Positions 18,801-27,382 of a stretch of DNA of 64,000 bases are shown here, piece by piece. The notes under the pieces are model-generated. The model did no database searches and was not told the DNA's origin. It saw only the letters and a program-made list of their open reading frames with translations. Source of the stretch: Mesorhizobium sp. L-2-11 (GTDB lineage: Bacteria; Pseudomonadota; Alphaproteobacteria; Rhizobiales; Rhizobiaceae); the NCBI RefSeq assembly GCF_016756595.1, contig NZ_AP023257.1, positions 5,596,001-5,660,000 of the forward strand. The letters are read 5' to 3'. Position 1 is the stretch's first letter. Every line of letters begins with the position of its first letter. A program made the translations under genes and the position numbers.

Positions 18801-19857
18801 CATCCCGGCCAAGGCTTCGGTTGCCTCAGCCTCGAACGGCTCCGTGCTACTGACGCTGATGAAGGCGAGGACGTTCATCGCGCTGATCGCCGTCCTGATC
18901 TTCTTCTCGATCGCGGCGCCGAATTTCCTGTCGGCCGCCAACCTGATCCTGATGTCGAAGCACGTGGCGCTGAACGCCTTCCTGGCCATGGGCATGACCT
19001 TCGTCATCATCACCGGCGGCATCGACCTCTCGGTCGGCTCGATCGTCGGCCTGTGCGGCATGGTCGCCGGCTATCTCGTGCTCAACGGCATCGACCTGCA
19101 GGTCGGCTACACGATCTATTTCAACGTCTTCGAGATAGCACTGATCACGCTGGCGGTCGGCATATTGATCGGCGCCGTCAACGGATTGCTGATCACCAGG
19201 CTGAATGTCGCACCGTTCATCGCCACGCTCGGCGTGCTCTATGTCGCACGCGGCCTGGCGCTGCTGTCGTCGGATGGCCGCACCTTTCCGAACCTCGTCG
19301 GCAAGCCCGATCTGGGCACGACCGGGTTCGGCTTCCTCGGCGCCGGCCGTCTGCTCGGCCTGCCGGTCTCGATATGGATTCTTGTCGTCGTAGCAGTTGG
19401 GGCGGCCTATCTGGCCAAATACACCCCGCTCGGCCGCCACATCTTCGCCGTCGGCGGCAACGAACGGGCGGCGCGGATTTCGGGCGTCAGGGTCAACATG
19501 GTGAAGATGTTCGTCTACATGTTCTCCGGCTTCTGCGCGGCGGTCGTCGGGCTGATCATCTCCTCCGAACTGATGGCCTCGCATCCGGCGACCGGCGAAA
19601 GCTTCGAGCTCAACGCCATCGCCGCGGCGGTGCTCGGCGGCACCTCGATGTCGGGCGGCCGCGGCACGATCGGCGGCACCATCGTCGGCGCCTTCGTCAT
19701 CGGTATCCTTTCCGATGGGCTGGTGATGATGGGGGTGAGCTCGTTCTGGCAGATGGTGATCAAGGGCCTGGTGATCATCGTCGCCGTCGTCGTCGACCAG
19801 GCGCAGCGCCGGCTGCAGAGCCGGGTGACGCTGATGCAGATGGCAAAGGCGGGCTGA
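18793..19857 (+). CDS. Sugar ABC transporter permease (RbsC-like), apiose cluster
   Basis: A 354-residue polytopic membrane protein with about 8-10 hydrophobic segments, the family motif GGIDLSVGSIVGLCG and FAVGGNERAARISGV, the ATPase-contact region. The ATG at 18793 has GGAGAG eight bases upstream and overlaps the ATPase stop by 8 bases; the ATG at 18787 is too close to the RBS. The dehydrogenase gene follows after only three bases. Confidence 0.92.
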   Translation: MTDIPAKASVASASNGSVLLTLMKARTFIALIAVLIFFSIAAPNFLSAANLILMSKHVALNAFLAMGMTFVIITGGIDLSVGSIVGLCGMVAGYLVLNGIDLQVGYTIYFNVFEIALITLAVGILIGAVNGLLITRLNVAPFIATLGVLYVARGLALLSSDGRTFPNLVGKPDLGTTGFGFLGAGRLLGLPVSIWILVVVAVGAAYLAKYTPLGRHIFAVGGNERAARISGVRVNMVKMFVYMFSGFCAAVVGLIISSELMASHPATGESFELNAIAAAVLGGTSMSGGRGTIGGTIVGAFVIGILSDGLVMMGVSSFWQMVIKGLVIIVAVVVDQAQRRLQSRVTLMQMAKAG

Positions 19858-19860
19858 CCC

Positions 19861-20895
19861 GTGGCGGACTTAAGTGGAGCACTGATCGGCTGCGGCTTCT
19901 TTGCCGTCAACCAGATGCATGCCTGGCGCAACATCGAGGGCGCCTCGATCGTCGCCATCTGCGACCGCGACCCGGAACGGCTCAAAGTAGTCGGCGACCA
20001 GTTCGGCATCGAGCGGCGCTATGTCGACGCGACCGCACTTTTTGCCGGCGAAAGCCTGGATTTCGTCGATATCGCCACCACCGCGCCCAGCCATCGTCCG
20101 CTTGTCGAGATGGCGGCGCAAAACCACATTCCGGCGATCTGCCAAAAGCCGTTTGCGCCGTCGCTTGCCGATGCCAAGGCCATGGTGAAGGCATGCAGAG
20201 ATGCCGGCGTGGCGTTGATGGTGCATGAAAATTTTCGCTGGCAGTCGCCGATCCAGGCGGTGCGCGCCGTGCTCGACAGCGGCGACATCGGCACGCCCTT
20301 CTTCGGCCGCGTCTCGTTCCGCTCGGCCTATGACGTGTTTTCCGGGCAGCCCTATCTGGCGACGGGAAAGCGCTTCATCATCGAAGACCTCGGCATCCAC
20401 TGCCTCGACATAGCCCGCTTCCTGCTGGGCGACGTTTCGACGATCACGACACGAACCGCTCGCATCAATCCCAAGATTGCCGGCGAGGACGTCGCCACTA
20501 TGCTGATGGACCACAAGAGCGGCGCAACGTCCGTGGTCGACTGCAGCTATGCGACCAAGCTTGCGACAGAACCGTTTCCGCAGACGCTGGTCGAGATCGA
20601 CGGCAGTGACGGCACGATACGGCTCGAGCAGAATTACCGGCTCACCGTCACGGGCAGGAACGGAACGGCGGTCAGCGACGTCTCGCCGCCGCTGCTGCCC
20701 TGGGCGTCGCGGCCATGGCACAACATCCAGGAAAGCGTCGTCGCCATTCAAAGGCACTGGGTCGACTGCCTGGCGAACGGGACCGAGCCGGCAACCTCGG
20801 GCGCCGACAATCTCAGGACCCTGGCGCTGGTCGAGGCCGCCTATGCCGGTGCTGCAAGCGGTGAACCGGTGCAGCTCGACGCTTTGCTGAGATGA
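19861..20895 (+). CDS. apsD: Gfo/Idh/MocA-family dehydrogenase, probable D-apiose dehydrogenase
   Basis: A 344-residue NAD(P)-dependent sugar dehydrogenase. The Rossmann motif is ALIGCGFFAVNQMHAW, followed by ICQKPFAPS (the EKP-like catalytic Lys region) and EDLGIHCLDIARFLLG, the conserved His/Asp active-site segment. In the apiose pathway ApsD oxidises D-apiose to D-apionolactone. The enzyme is assigned to that role from its operon with the importer and shared operator with ApnO-, RLP- and OiaK-like genes. The start is a GTG three bases after the permease stop. No lactonase (ApnL) gene is present in the window; the lactone might hydrolyse spontaneously or by a distant enzyme. Confidence 0.72.
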   Translation: MADLSGALIGCGFFAVNQMHAWRNIEGASIVAICDRDPERLKVVGDQFGIERRYVDATALFAGESLDFVDIATTAPSHRPLVEMAAQNHIPAICQKPFAPSLADAKAMVKACRDAGVALMVHENFRWQSPIQAVRAVLDSGDIGTPFFGRVSFRSAYDVFSGQPYLATGKRFIIEDLGIHCLDIARFLLGDVSTITTRTARINPKIAGEDVATMLMDHKSGATSVVDCSYATKLATEPFPQTLVEIDGSDGTIRLEQNYRLTVTGRNGTAVSDVSPPLLPWASRPWHNIQESVVAIQRHWVDCLANGTEPATSGADNLRTLALVEAAYAGAASGEPVQLDALLR

Positions 20896-21101
20896 CCGCC
20901 GACGGCTTCCTCCTCTATGCACACACGCGGTCGAGGCCGAGCCAGTCAGCCTGCGCGCCGGCGCGCTCAACGCGGATTTGGTAACGGCAATCTGCGCACC
21001 ATCCGCCATGGCGGCATCGAACGACGCCGCCTTGTGATGACGCCTTACGCGATCACCCGGATCGGGTGAATCAGCTGGCGGAGTTCGTCACCCGGAATTC
21101 A

Positions 21102-21812
21102 TCACCCGGAATTCATCACATAGAGCGCGCGTGAGCGCTCGAGGTGCTTGATCATTGCCTTCTCGGCGCCGTCCGCATCCTTCTGCTCGATGCGGCCGAT
21201 GATCTCTTCATGCTCGGTCAGTGTGAAATTTTCCTTGCCGGTCCAGATCAGCATCTCGGTGTGATATTCCTTCAGCCAGCCAAGCATCGCTTCGCTGACC
21301 GCGACATAGATCGGGTTGCCGGATATCGCCGCGATCTGGGTATGAAACTTCATATCCGCGGATATGAAGGCTTCGGAATCGCCGCGAAAGCTCCGCTGTT
21401 CGGCAATTGTTGCCCGCAACCGCTGCACGTCCTCGGCGGTTGCCTTTTCGGCGGCTTCCCTGACCATGCCGCGCTCGAAGAAGATGCGGGCGTTCTTGAG
21501 GTGCTCCAGCGTGTCCTTCGATGACGACAGGATGATCTTGGCCGCGCCGTCGACCTGTTTGATGATCGACTTGGCGGTCAACTGCAGCACTTTAGCCCGC
21601 TCGCCATGCGAGATCGCGACAAGGCCCATATTGCTCAATGCCTGCATCGCCTCGCGGATCGCCGGTCTGCCGACCTCGAAGCGCTCCATCAGCTCGCGCT
21701 CCGACGGCATGTCGTCGCCCGGCTGCAATTCGCCGCTGGTGATCAGGCGCTTCAGTCGCAAAAACACTTCGTCGGAAAGTTTGCGCCGGACGATCGGCTC
21801 CGAACGGTTCAT
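21102..21812 (-). CDS. GntR-family regulator, FadR subfamily (FCD domain)
   Basis: A 236-residue regulator. The N-terminal winged helix (LSDEVFLRLKRLITSGELQPG, then SERELMERFEVGRPAIREAM) is GntR; the C-terminal helical FCD domain has metal-type positions in DMKFHTQI and HLERS, close to NanR and other sugar-acid regulators. It is transcribed away from the RLP gene across a 142-bp gap that holds one of three GGTATA-containing operators. It probably represses apnO, the importer operon and the RLP/kinase operon, with an apiose-derived acid as inducer; that effector is inferred. Confidence 0.88.
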   Translation of the reverse strand: MNRSEPIVRRKLSDEVFLRLKRLITSGELQPGDDMPSERELMERFEVGRPAIREAMQALSNMGLVAISHGERAKVLQLTAKSIIKQVDGAAKIILSSSKDTLEHLKNARIFFERGMVREAAEKATAEDVQRLRATIAEQRSFRGDSEAFISADMKFHTQIAAISGNPIYVAVSEAMLGWLKEYHTEMLIWTGKENFTLTEHEEIIGRIEQKDADGAEKAMIKHLERSRALYVMNSG

Positions 21813-21909
21813 CGTCGCGAATCACTCCCTTGACCGGTCTCTGTTTAGCATTGCCATCACGAATCCCAGAATGCCCGCCCGAGCAGGATATCGCTTGCAA
21901 TACTCATGT

Positions 21910-21925
21910 ACTCATTATACCAGAT
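21910..21925. promoter_or_regulatory. FadR/NanR-type operator, site 3 (GntR/RLP divergent region)
   Basis: ACTCATTATACCAGAT shares its first 14 bases exactly with the site at 15317. It is 30 bases before the RLP start and about 100 bases from the GntR start, so it can regulate the RLP/kinase operon and perhaps the regulator itself. Confidence 0.65.
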
Positions 21926-21954
21926 TTCGAAGATCAGGGAACTTTTTTCGAGCT

Positions 21955-23205
21955 ATGATCACCCTCACCTATCGCATCGAGACATCGTCGAGCATCGAGG
22001 CGCTGGCGGCCAAGATCGCAAGCGACCAGTCGACCGGAACCTTCGTCGCGTTGGCCGGCGAGACCGAAGAGCTCAAGGCCCGGGTGGCGGCGCGTGTTCT
22101 TGCGATTAGGCATCTGCCAGACGCCGATCGCCCGTCGCTTCCCGAAGCCGGCGACGGACCTTTCAAGCGCGCAGATGTCGACATCGCATTTCCGATTGAT
22201 GCCATCGGCACCGATCTTTCGGCATTGATGACGATCGCCATTGGTGGCGCCTTTTCGATCAAGGGTCTGTCCGGCATTCGCGTCGTCGACATGAAGCTGC
22301 CGGAGGAATACCGGGGTGCGCATCCGGGCCCGCAATTCGGCGTCGCCGGCAGCCGCCGGCTGACCGGCGTCGAGGGCCGCCCGATCATCGGAACGATCGT
22401 CAAGCCGGCGCTGGGGCTGCGGCCACACGAGACGGCGGAGATGGTCGGTGAGTTGATCGATGCCGGCGTCGATTTCATCAAGGACGACGAGAAGCTGATG
22501 AGCCCGGCCTATTCGCCGCTGTCGGAACGGGTGAAAGCGATCATGCCGCTCGTCCTCGACCATGAGCAGAAGACTGGCAAAAAGGTGATGTATGCCTTTG
22601 GGATCTCGCACGCCGACCCGGACGAGATGATGCGCAACCACGATATGGTGGCAAAGGCCGGCGGTAATTGCGCGGTGGTCAACATCAATTCCGTCGGCTT
22701 CGGCGGCATGGCGTTCCTGCGGAAGCGCTCCAGCCTGGTGCTGCACGCGCACCGCAACGGCTGGGACATTCTCACCCGTCACCCCGGCCTCGGCATGGAC
22801 TTCAAGGTCTGGCAGCAGTTCTGGCGGCTGCTCGGCGTCGATCAGTTCCAGATCAACGGCATCGCCTCGAAATATTGGGAGCCGGACTGGTCTTTCATCA
22901 GTTCCTTCGAGGCGGTGACCACGCCGATCTTTTCGCCGGATGATTGCGCGCTGCCGGTCGCCGGCTCCGGCCAATGGGGTGGACAAGCCCCCGAAACCTA
23001 CCGGCGAACCGGCCGAACGGTCGATCTTCTCTATCTCTGCGGCGGCGGCATCGTCAGCCATCCTGACGGGCCGGGCGCCGGCGTGCGCGCCGTGCAGCAA
23101 GCCTGGCAGGCGGCGGTCGATGACATACCGTTGGCGGACTTCGCCCTGAGCCACCCGGAACTGGCGCGGTCGATCGAGAAATTCGGCGACGGCAAAGCGG
23201 CCTGA
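21955..23205 (+). CDS. RuBisCO-like protein (Form IV), probable 3-oxo-isoapionate-4-phosphate decarboxylase or transcarboxylase
   Basis: A 416-residue RuBisCO-superfamily protein. Active-site positions are well kept: K150 in GTIVKPALGL, the carbamylation set K176-D177-D178-E179 in DFIKDDEK, H264 and H266 in LVLHAHRNG, K306 at the loop 6 position (GIASKYW), and the phosphate-binding GGG at 363-365 with H369. Form IV proteins do not fix CO2. In apiose pathways two RLP types act on 3-oxo-isoapionate 4-phosphate: OiaX releases CO2 and L-erythrulose 1-phosphate, OiaT gives 3-phosphoglycerate and glycolate. The kinase that makes the substrate follows directly. I cannot separate OiaX from OiaT by eye. 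The ATG at 21955 fits the family length. Confidence 0.82.
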   Translation: MITLTYRIETSSSIEALAAKIASDQSTGTFVALAGETEELKARVAARVLAIRHLPDADRPSLPEAGDGPFKRADVDIAFPIDAIGTDLSALMTIAIGGAFSIKGLSGIRVVDMKLPEEYRGAHPGPQFGVAGSRRLTGVEGRPIIGTIVKPALGLRPHETAEMVGELIDAGVDFIKDDEKLMSPAYSPLSERVKAIMPLVLDHEQKTGKKVMYAFGISHADPDEMMRNHDMVAKAGGNCAVVNINSVGFGGMAFLRKRSSLVLHAHRNGWDILTRHPGLGMDFKVWQQFWRLLGVDQFQINGIASKYWEPDWSFISSFEAVTTPIFSPDDCALPVAGSGQWGGQAPETYRRTGRTVDLLYLCGGGIVSHPDGPGAGVRAVQQAWQAAVDDIPLADFALSHPELARSIEKFGDGKAA

Positions 23206-23209
23206 CGCC

Positions 23210-24544
23210 ATGCAAAGCCTGCTCCTGAGCTATTATGGCGACGACCTCACCGGTTCGACCGACGTCATGGAGGCGCTCGAGCTCGGCGGCGTGCCGACCG
23301 TGCTGTTCATGCGCCAGCCGGACGAGGCCCTGCTTTCGCAGTTCGGGCATTGCCGTGCCATCGGTCTGGCCGGCACCAGCCGCAGCGAGACGCCGCAATG
23401 GATGGACACATATCTGCGGGACGCCTTTGCCTGGCTGAAGACCCTGAACGCCGAGATCTGCCACTACAAGGTCTGCTCGACCTTCGATTCCAGCCCGGCG
23501 ATCGGCAGCATCGGCCGGGCGATCGAGATCGGCCGCTCGGTTTTTAGCCAGGACAGCGTGCCGCTGGTGGTCGGCGCGCCGCAGCTCAAGCGCTACACCG
23601 CCTTCGGCCATCTATTCGCGGCCTACCGCGACAAATACTACCGCATCGACCGCCATCCCGTGATGAGCCGACACCCGACCACACCGATGGATGAATCCGA
23701 CCTGCTGATCCATCTGTCGCGCCAGACGGACCTCGCCTCAGGGCTGGTCGACCTGGCGACGCTGCAGTCGGCGTCCCGATCGGAAGCGTTCGATCGCTTG
23801 CTGGCCGATGGCACCAACATCGTGCTTTTGGATATCGCCAGCCTGGAAAGTCAGGCACTTGCCAGCAAGGAGATATGGCGCGTTCGCCGGCCGGGCGGCA
23901 CTCTCGTCGTCGGCTCTTCGGGCATCGAATATGCGTTATTGGCCGAATGGGCTTCTAACGGGACCGTCCGGGTCGAGCCCAGCTTTTCGCCGCCGGGTGC
24001 GGCAGAGCGGATCGCAGTGGTCTCGGGCAGTTGCTCGCCGACGACGGAACGACAGATCCGCCATGCTTTGACGGACGGTTTCGACGGGATCGAAGTGGAC
24101 CCTGTCGAACTGGTTTCCGAAGCCTCCAGCGATGCGATTGCGCGCGCGGCGGCAAGCGGGCGTGCCAGCCTGGAAGCCGGTCGCAGCGTCGTCCTTTACA
24201 CCGCCCTCGGCCCCACAGCCGACCGGGGCGCCGAAATCGACCGGCAGGAAGGCGCCCGCCACAAGCTTGGCCGCGGCCTCGGCGAACTTCTTCGCGAGCT
24301 GACGATCGAGCAGAAATTGCAGCGTGTGGTCATCGCCGGCGGCGACACTTCGAGCCATGCGCTCGGCCAGATGGGCGTCGATGCGCTGACGGTCAGGATG
24401 CCGCTGCCCGCGTCGCCGGGCTCTCCGCTTTGCGTCGCCCACTCGCGCGTCAAGGCGATCAACGGACTGGAGATTGCCCTCAAGGGCGGGCAAGTCGGAA
24501 CCGATCGCTATTTCTGCGCCATCCGCGATGGGCTCGGCGGCTGA
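23210..24544 (+). CDS. oiaK: DUF1537 four-carbon acid sugar kinase family, probable 3-oxo-isoapionate kinase
   Basis: A 444-residue kinase of the SbnA/DUF1537 family. The N-terminal domain has YYGDDLTGSTDVMEAL, the conserved acid-sugar binding segment; the C-terminal domain has VVIAGGDTSSHALGQMGVDAL, the nucleotide-binding GGDTS motif. OiaK phosphorylates 3-oxo-isoapionate at O4; related enzymes (OtnK, DenK, LtnK) use four-carbon acid sugars. It starts four bases after the RLP stop, so the two are coupled, which strongly supports an RLP substrate bearing a phosphate made by this enzyme. Confidence 0.8.
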   Translation: MQSLLLSYYGDDLTGSTDVMEALELGGVPTVLFMRQPDEALLSQFGHCRAIGLAGTSRSETPQWMDTYLRDAFAWLKTLNAEICHYKVCSTFDSSPAIGSIGRAIEIGRSVFSQDSVPLVVGAPQLKRYTAFGHLFAAYRDKYYRIDRHPVMSRHPTTPMDESDLLIHLSRQTDLASGLVDLATLQSASRSEAFDRLLADGTNIVLLDIASLESQALASKEIWRVRRPGGTLVVGSSGIEYALLAEWASNGTVRVEPSFSPPGAAERIAVVSGSCSPTTERQIRHALTDGFDGIEVDPVELVSEASSDAIARAAASGRASLEAGRSVVLYTALGPTADRGAEIDRQEGARHKLGRGLGELLRELTIEQKLQRVVIAGGDTSSHALGQMGVDALTVRMPLPASPGSPLCVAHSRVKAINGLEIALKGGQVGTDRYFCAIRDGLGG

Positions 24545-24691
24545 CAGCAGGCGCGCTGGATTTGCCTGATCTCACGACTTCTTGAACACGGCGCGGTTAC
24601 CAACGCACGATGCCTGCCCCACATAAGGCGCCGTACGCGCAGCGGCGGGGCGGCGTAAACGCTCAAGCGGGGCTGGGTCACGGCTCCGCAA

Positions 24692-25597
24692 ATGAACCAG
24701 TGGGATGCCGCGATGTCATTCAGACCGTTGCTTGGCGAAGGACGGGTTCGGAGCCAGGAGGAGAGGTCGGAGCCCCGGCAAGCCGCGTCATGGGCCGACT
24801 CGTCGATCGTTTTCGACAATCGGCGGTGGGCGTGCCGCGAAGCGGAACTCCGCTGGACAGCCCCTCATCATCTGATCGTGCTGACCGAAGAAGGCGGAAC
24901 CTCCCATACGTCCATCCGGCACGAGGCGAGATCGCTCTACGACGGAATGGACCGGCCCGGAGCCCTCACCTTCGTCCCCGCCGGCGCCGAGCGGCAGGGC
25001 TTCTATCGCGATGTAAACCTCTCCTACTCAGCCTTGTGGATCGATCCCGATATCAGGCTTCCCGGCTGCGAACGCTTGAGAGACCTGCCGATCCTGGTGA
25101 ACAGGAAAGACATGGTGATCGCCACGCTGCTGAGTTCGCTTCGCGACGAAATGGCGCTCGGCCACAAGCCGGACACTGCCTATATCGAGCATCTGGTCGC
25201 CCTGGTCAGCCTCCGCGTGGCCACCCTGAACCGGGAGCAACGCCCGTCAGTGCGTCACGGCCGTCTCAGCCGTCGCGCGCTTGGTCGAGTTCGGGCTTAC
25301 ATCGATGCCCATATGAATGCCGACATTTCGCTAAGCGAGCTGGCGGCCGTCGCTGATATGGCCGTCGACAGTTTTGCACGACGCTTCAAGGCGACGACCG
25401 GACTTGCACCCTATGCTTATGTGATCGAGGAACGCGTGCGGCGAGCCGAGATACTGCTGCGCGAAACAGGTTTGTCGATCGGTAGCATTGCCTTTCGTCT
25501 TGGCTTTTCAAGCCAGAGCCACTTCACCACGACCTTCCGGCGTCTCAGGGGCATGACGCCTCGGGCCTATCGGGTGAATTCTTCTCCGGAATCCTGA
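24692..25597 (+). CDS. AraC-family transcriptional regulator
   Basis: A 301-residue protein. The N-terminal part (about 30-180) looks like a cupin-type effector domain; residues about 195-295 form the double helix-turn-helix with LAAVADMAVDSFARRFKATTG and IGSIAFRLGFSSQSHFTTTFRR, then GMTPRAYR. It lies 148 bases after oiaK and 129 bases before the molybdenum aldehyde oxidoreductase genes, so it most likely activates the latter in response to an aldehyde or aromatic ligand; that is inference. The start is uncertain: the ATG at 24713 is also possible, as neither has a strong RBS. Confidence 0.85.
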   Translation: MNQWDAAMSFRPLLGEGRVRSQEERSEPRQAASWADSSIVFDNRRWACREAELRWTAPHHLIVLTEEGGTSHTSIRHEARSLYDGMDRPGALTFVPAGAERQGFYRDVNLSYSALWIDPDIRLPGCERLRDLPILVNRKDMVIATLLSSLRDEMALGHKPDTAYIEHLVALVSLRVATLNREQRPSVRHGRLSRRALGRVRAYIDAHMNADISLSELAAVADMAVDSFARRFKATTGLAPYAYVIEERVRRAEILLRETGLSIGSIAFRLGFSSQSHFTTTFRRLRGMTPRAYRVNSSPES

Positions 25598-25726
25598 TAT
25601 TGCCGCCGGTTTCTTGAAAGAAAGCCGCCGCGCGCCTCCCCACCTCCAAGGTCGATGAGTGACAGAACCCGACGGTACGCCATGGCGCCGTCTTCCGTTC
25701 TTGTCATTGCGACTGGGAGACCATGC

Positions 25727-26386
25727 ATGACCGAAACTGACAACAGAAACGGGCCGACGCGTCGAACGGTGCTGGAGGGCGGGGTGGCGACCGGCGTGCT
25801 CCTGGCTACCGGTCTACCGGTATATGCGGAGCCGGCCGGCGCCGTTGCGGCGGCCGCACCGCCGACGCCGGCGCCGACGAAGCCGATGTCGCTGCGGATC
25901 AACGCGAAGGATTTTGCCGTCGAGCTCGACCCGCGGACGACGCTGCTTGACGCGCTGCGCAACCATCTCGGCCTCACCGGCTCGAAGAAAGGCTGCCACC
26001 ATGGCCAGTGCGGCGCATGCACGGTGCTGGTCGATGGGCGCCGGATCAATTCCTGCTTGACGCTTGCGGTAATGCATCAAGGCGACGAGATCACCACGAT
26101 CGAGGGCCTGGCCGAGGGCGACCGGCTGCATCCGGTGCAGGCCGCCTTCGTTGCCCGCGACGGCTTCCAGTGCGGTTACTGCACGCCGGGCCAGATCTGC
26201 TCCGCGGTCGGCATGCTTGACGAAGCCAGGGCCGGCTGGCCGAGCCATGCGAGCGCCGACGTGGCAGCGGCTTCTGTCGCCCTCACCGATGCAGAGATCC
26301 GCGAGCGGATGAGCGGCAACATCTGCCGTTGTGCCGCTTATCCGAACATTGTCGCTGCCATCCGCGACGCGGCAGAGGGGGCGTGA
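25727..26386 (+). CDS. paoA: Aldehyde oxidoreductase [2Fe-2S] subunit, Tat-exported (PaoA-like)
   Basis: A 219-residue subunit. A twin-arginine signal (TRRTVLEGGVATGVLLA) is followed by an Ala/Pro-rich linker to residue 52. The plant-ferredoxin-like cluster uses C90, C95, C98 and C110; the second, helical cluster uses C149, C152, C200 and C202 (CGYCTPGQ, CRC). This is the layout of E. coli PaoA (YagT), the small subunit of the periplasmic MCD-containing aldehyde oxidoreductase that detoxifies aromatic aldehydes. The start at 25727 has GGGAGA six bases upstream. The FAD subunit follows after three bases. Confidence 0.88.
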   Translation: MTETDNRNGPTRRTVLEGGVATGVLLATGLPVYAEPAGAVAAAAPPTPAPTKPMSLRINAKDFAVELDPRTTLLDALRNHLGLTGSKKGCHHGQCGACTVLVDGRRINSCLTLAVMHQGDEITTIEGLAEGDRLHPVQAAFVARDGFQCGYCTPGQICSAVGMLDEARAGWPSHASADVAAASVALTDAEIRERMSGNICRCAAYPNIVAAIRDAAEGA

Positions 26387-26389
26387 GCA

Positions 26390-27376
<987 letters not shown>

Positions 27377-27382
27377 GGTGAC

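Noticed and set aside
17475..19061. Minus-strand open frame of about 530 codons across the ATPase and permease genes
   Set aside because: Shadow of two well-supported importer genes. Asp/Arg/His-rich with no motif.
21089..21116. Two tandem copies of CACCCGGAATTCAT at the end of the GntR gene
   Set aside because: Too short and at the 3' end of a coding region. Most likely slippage without function.
21364..21954. Open frame extending the RLP gene 197 codons upstream
   Set aside because: It runs antisense through the GntR gene and across the operator. The RLP family begins at the ATG at 21955.
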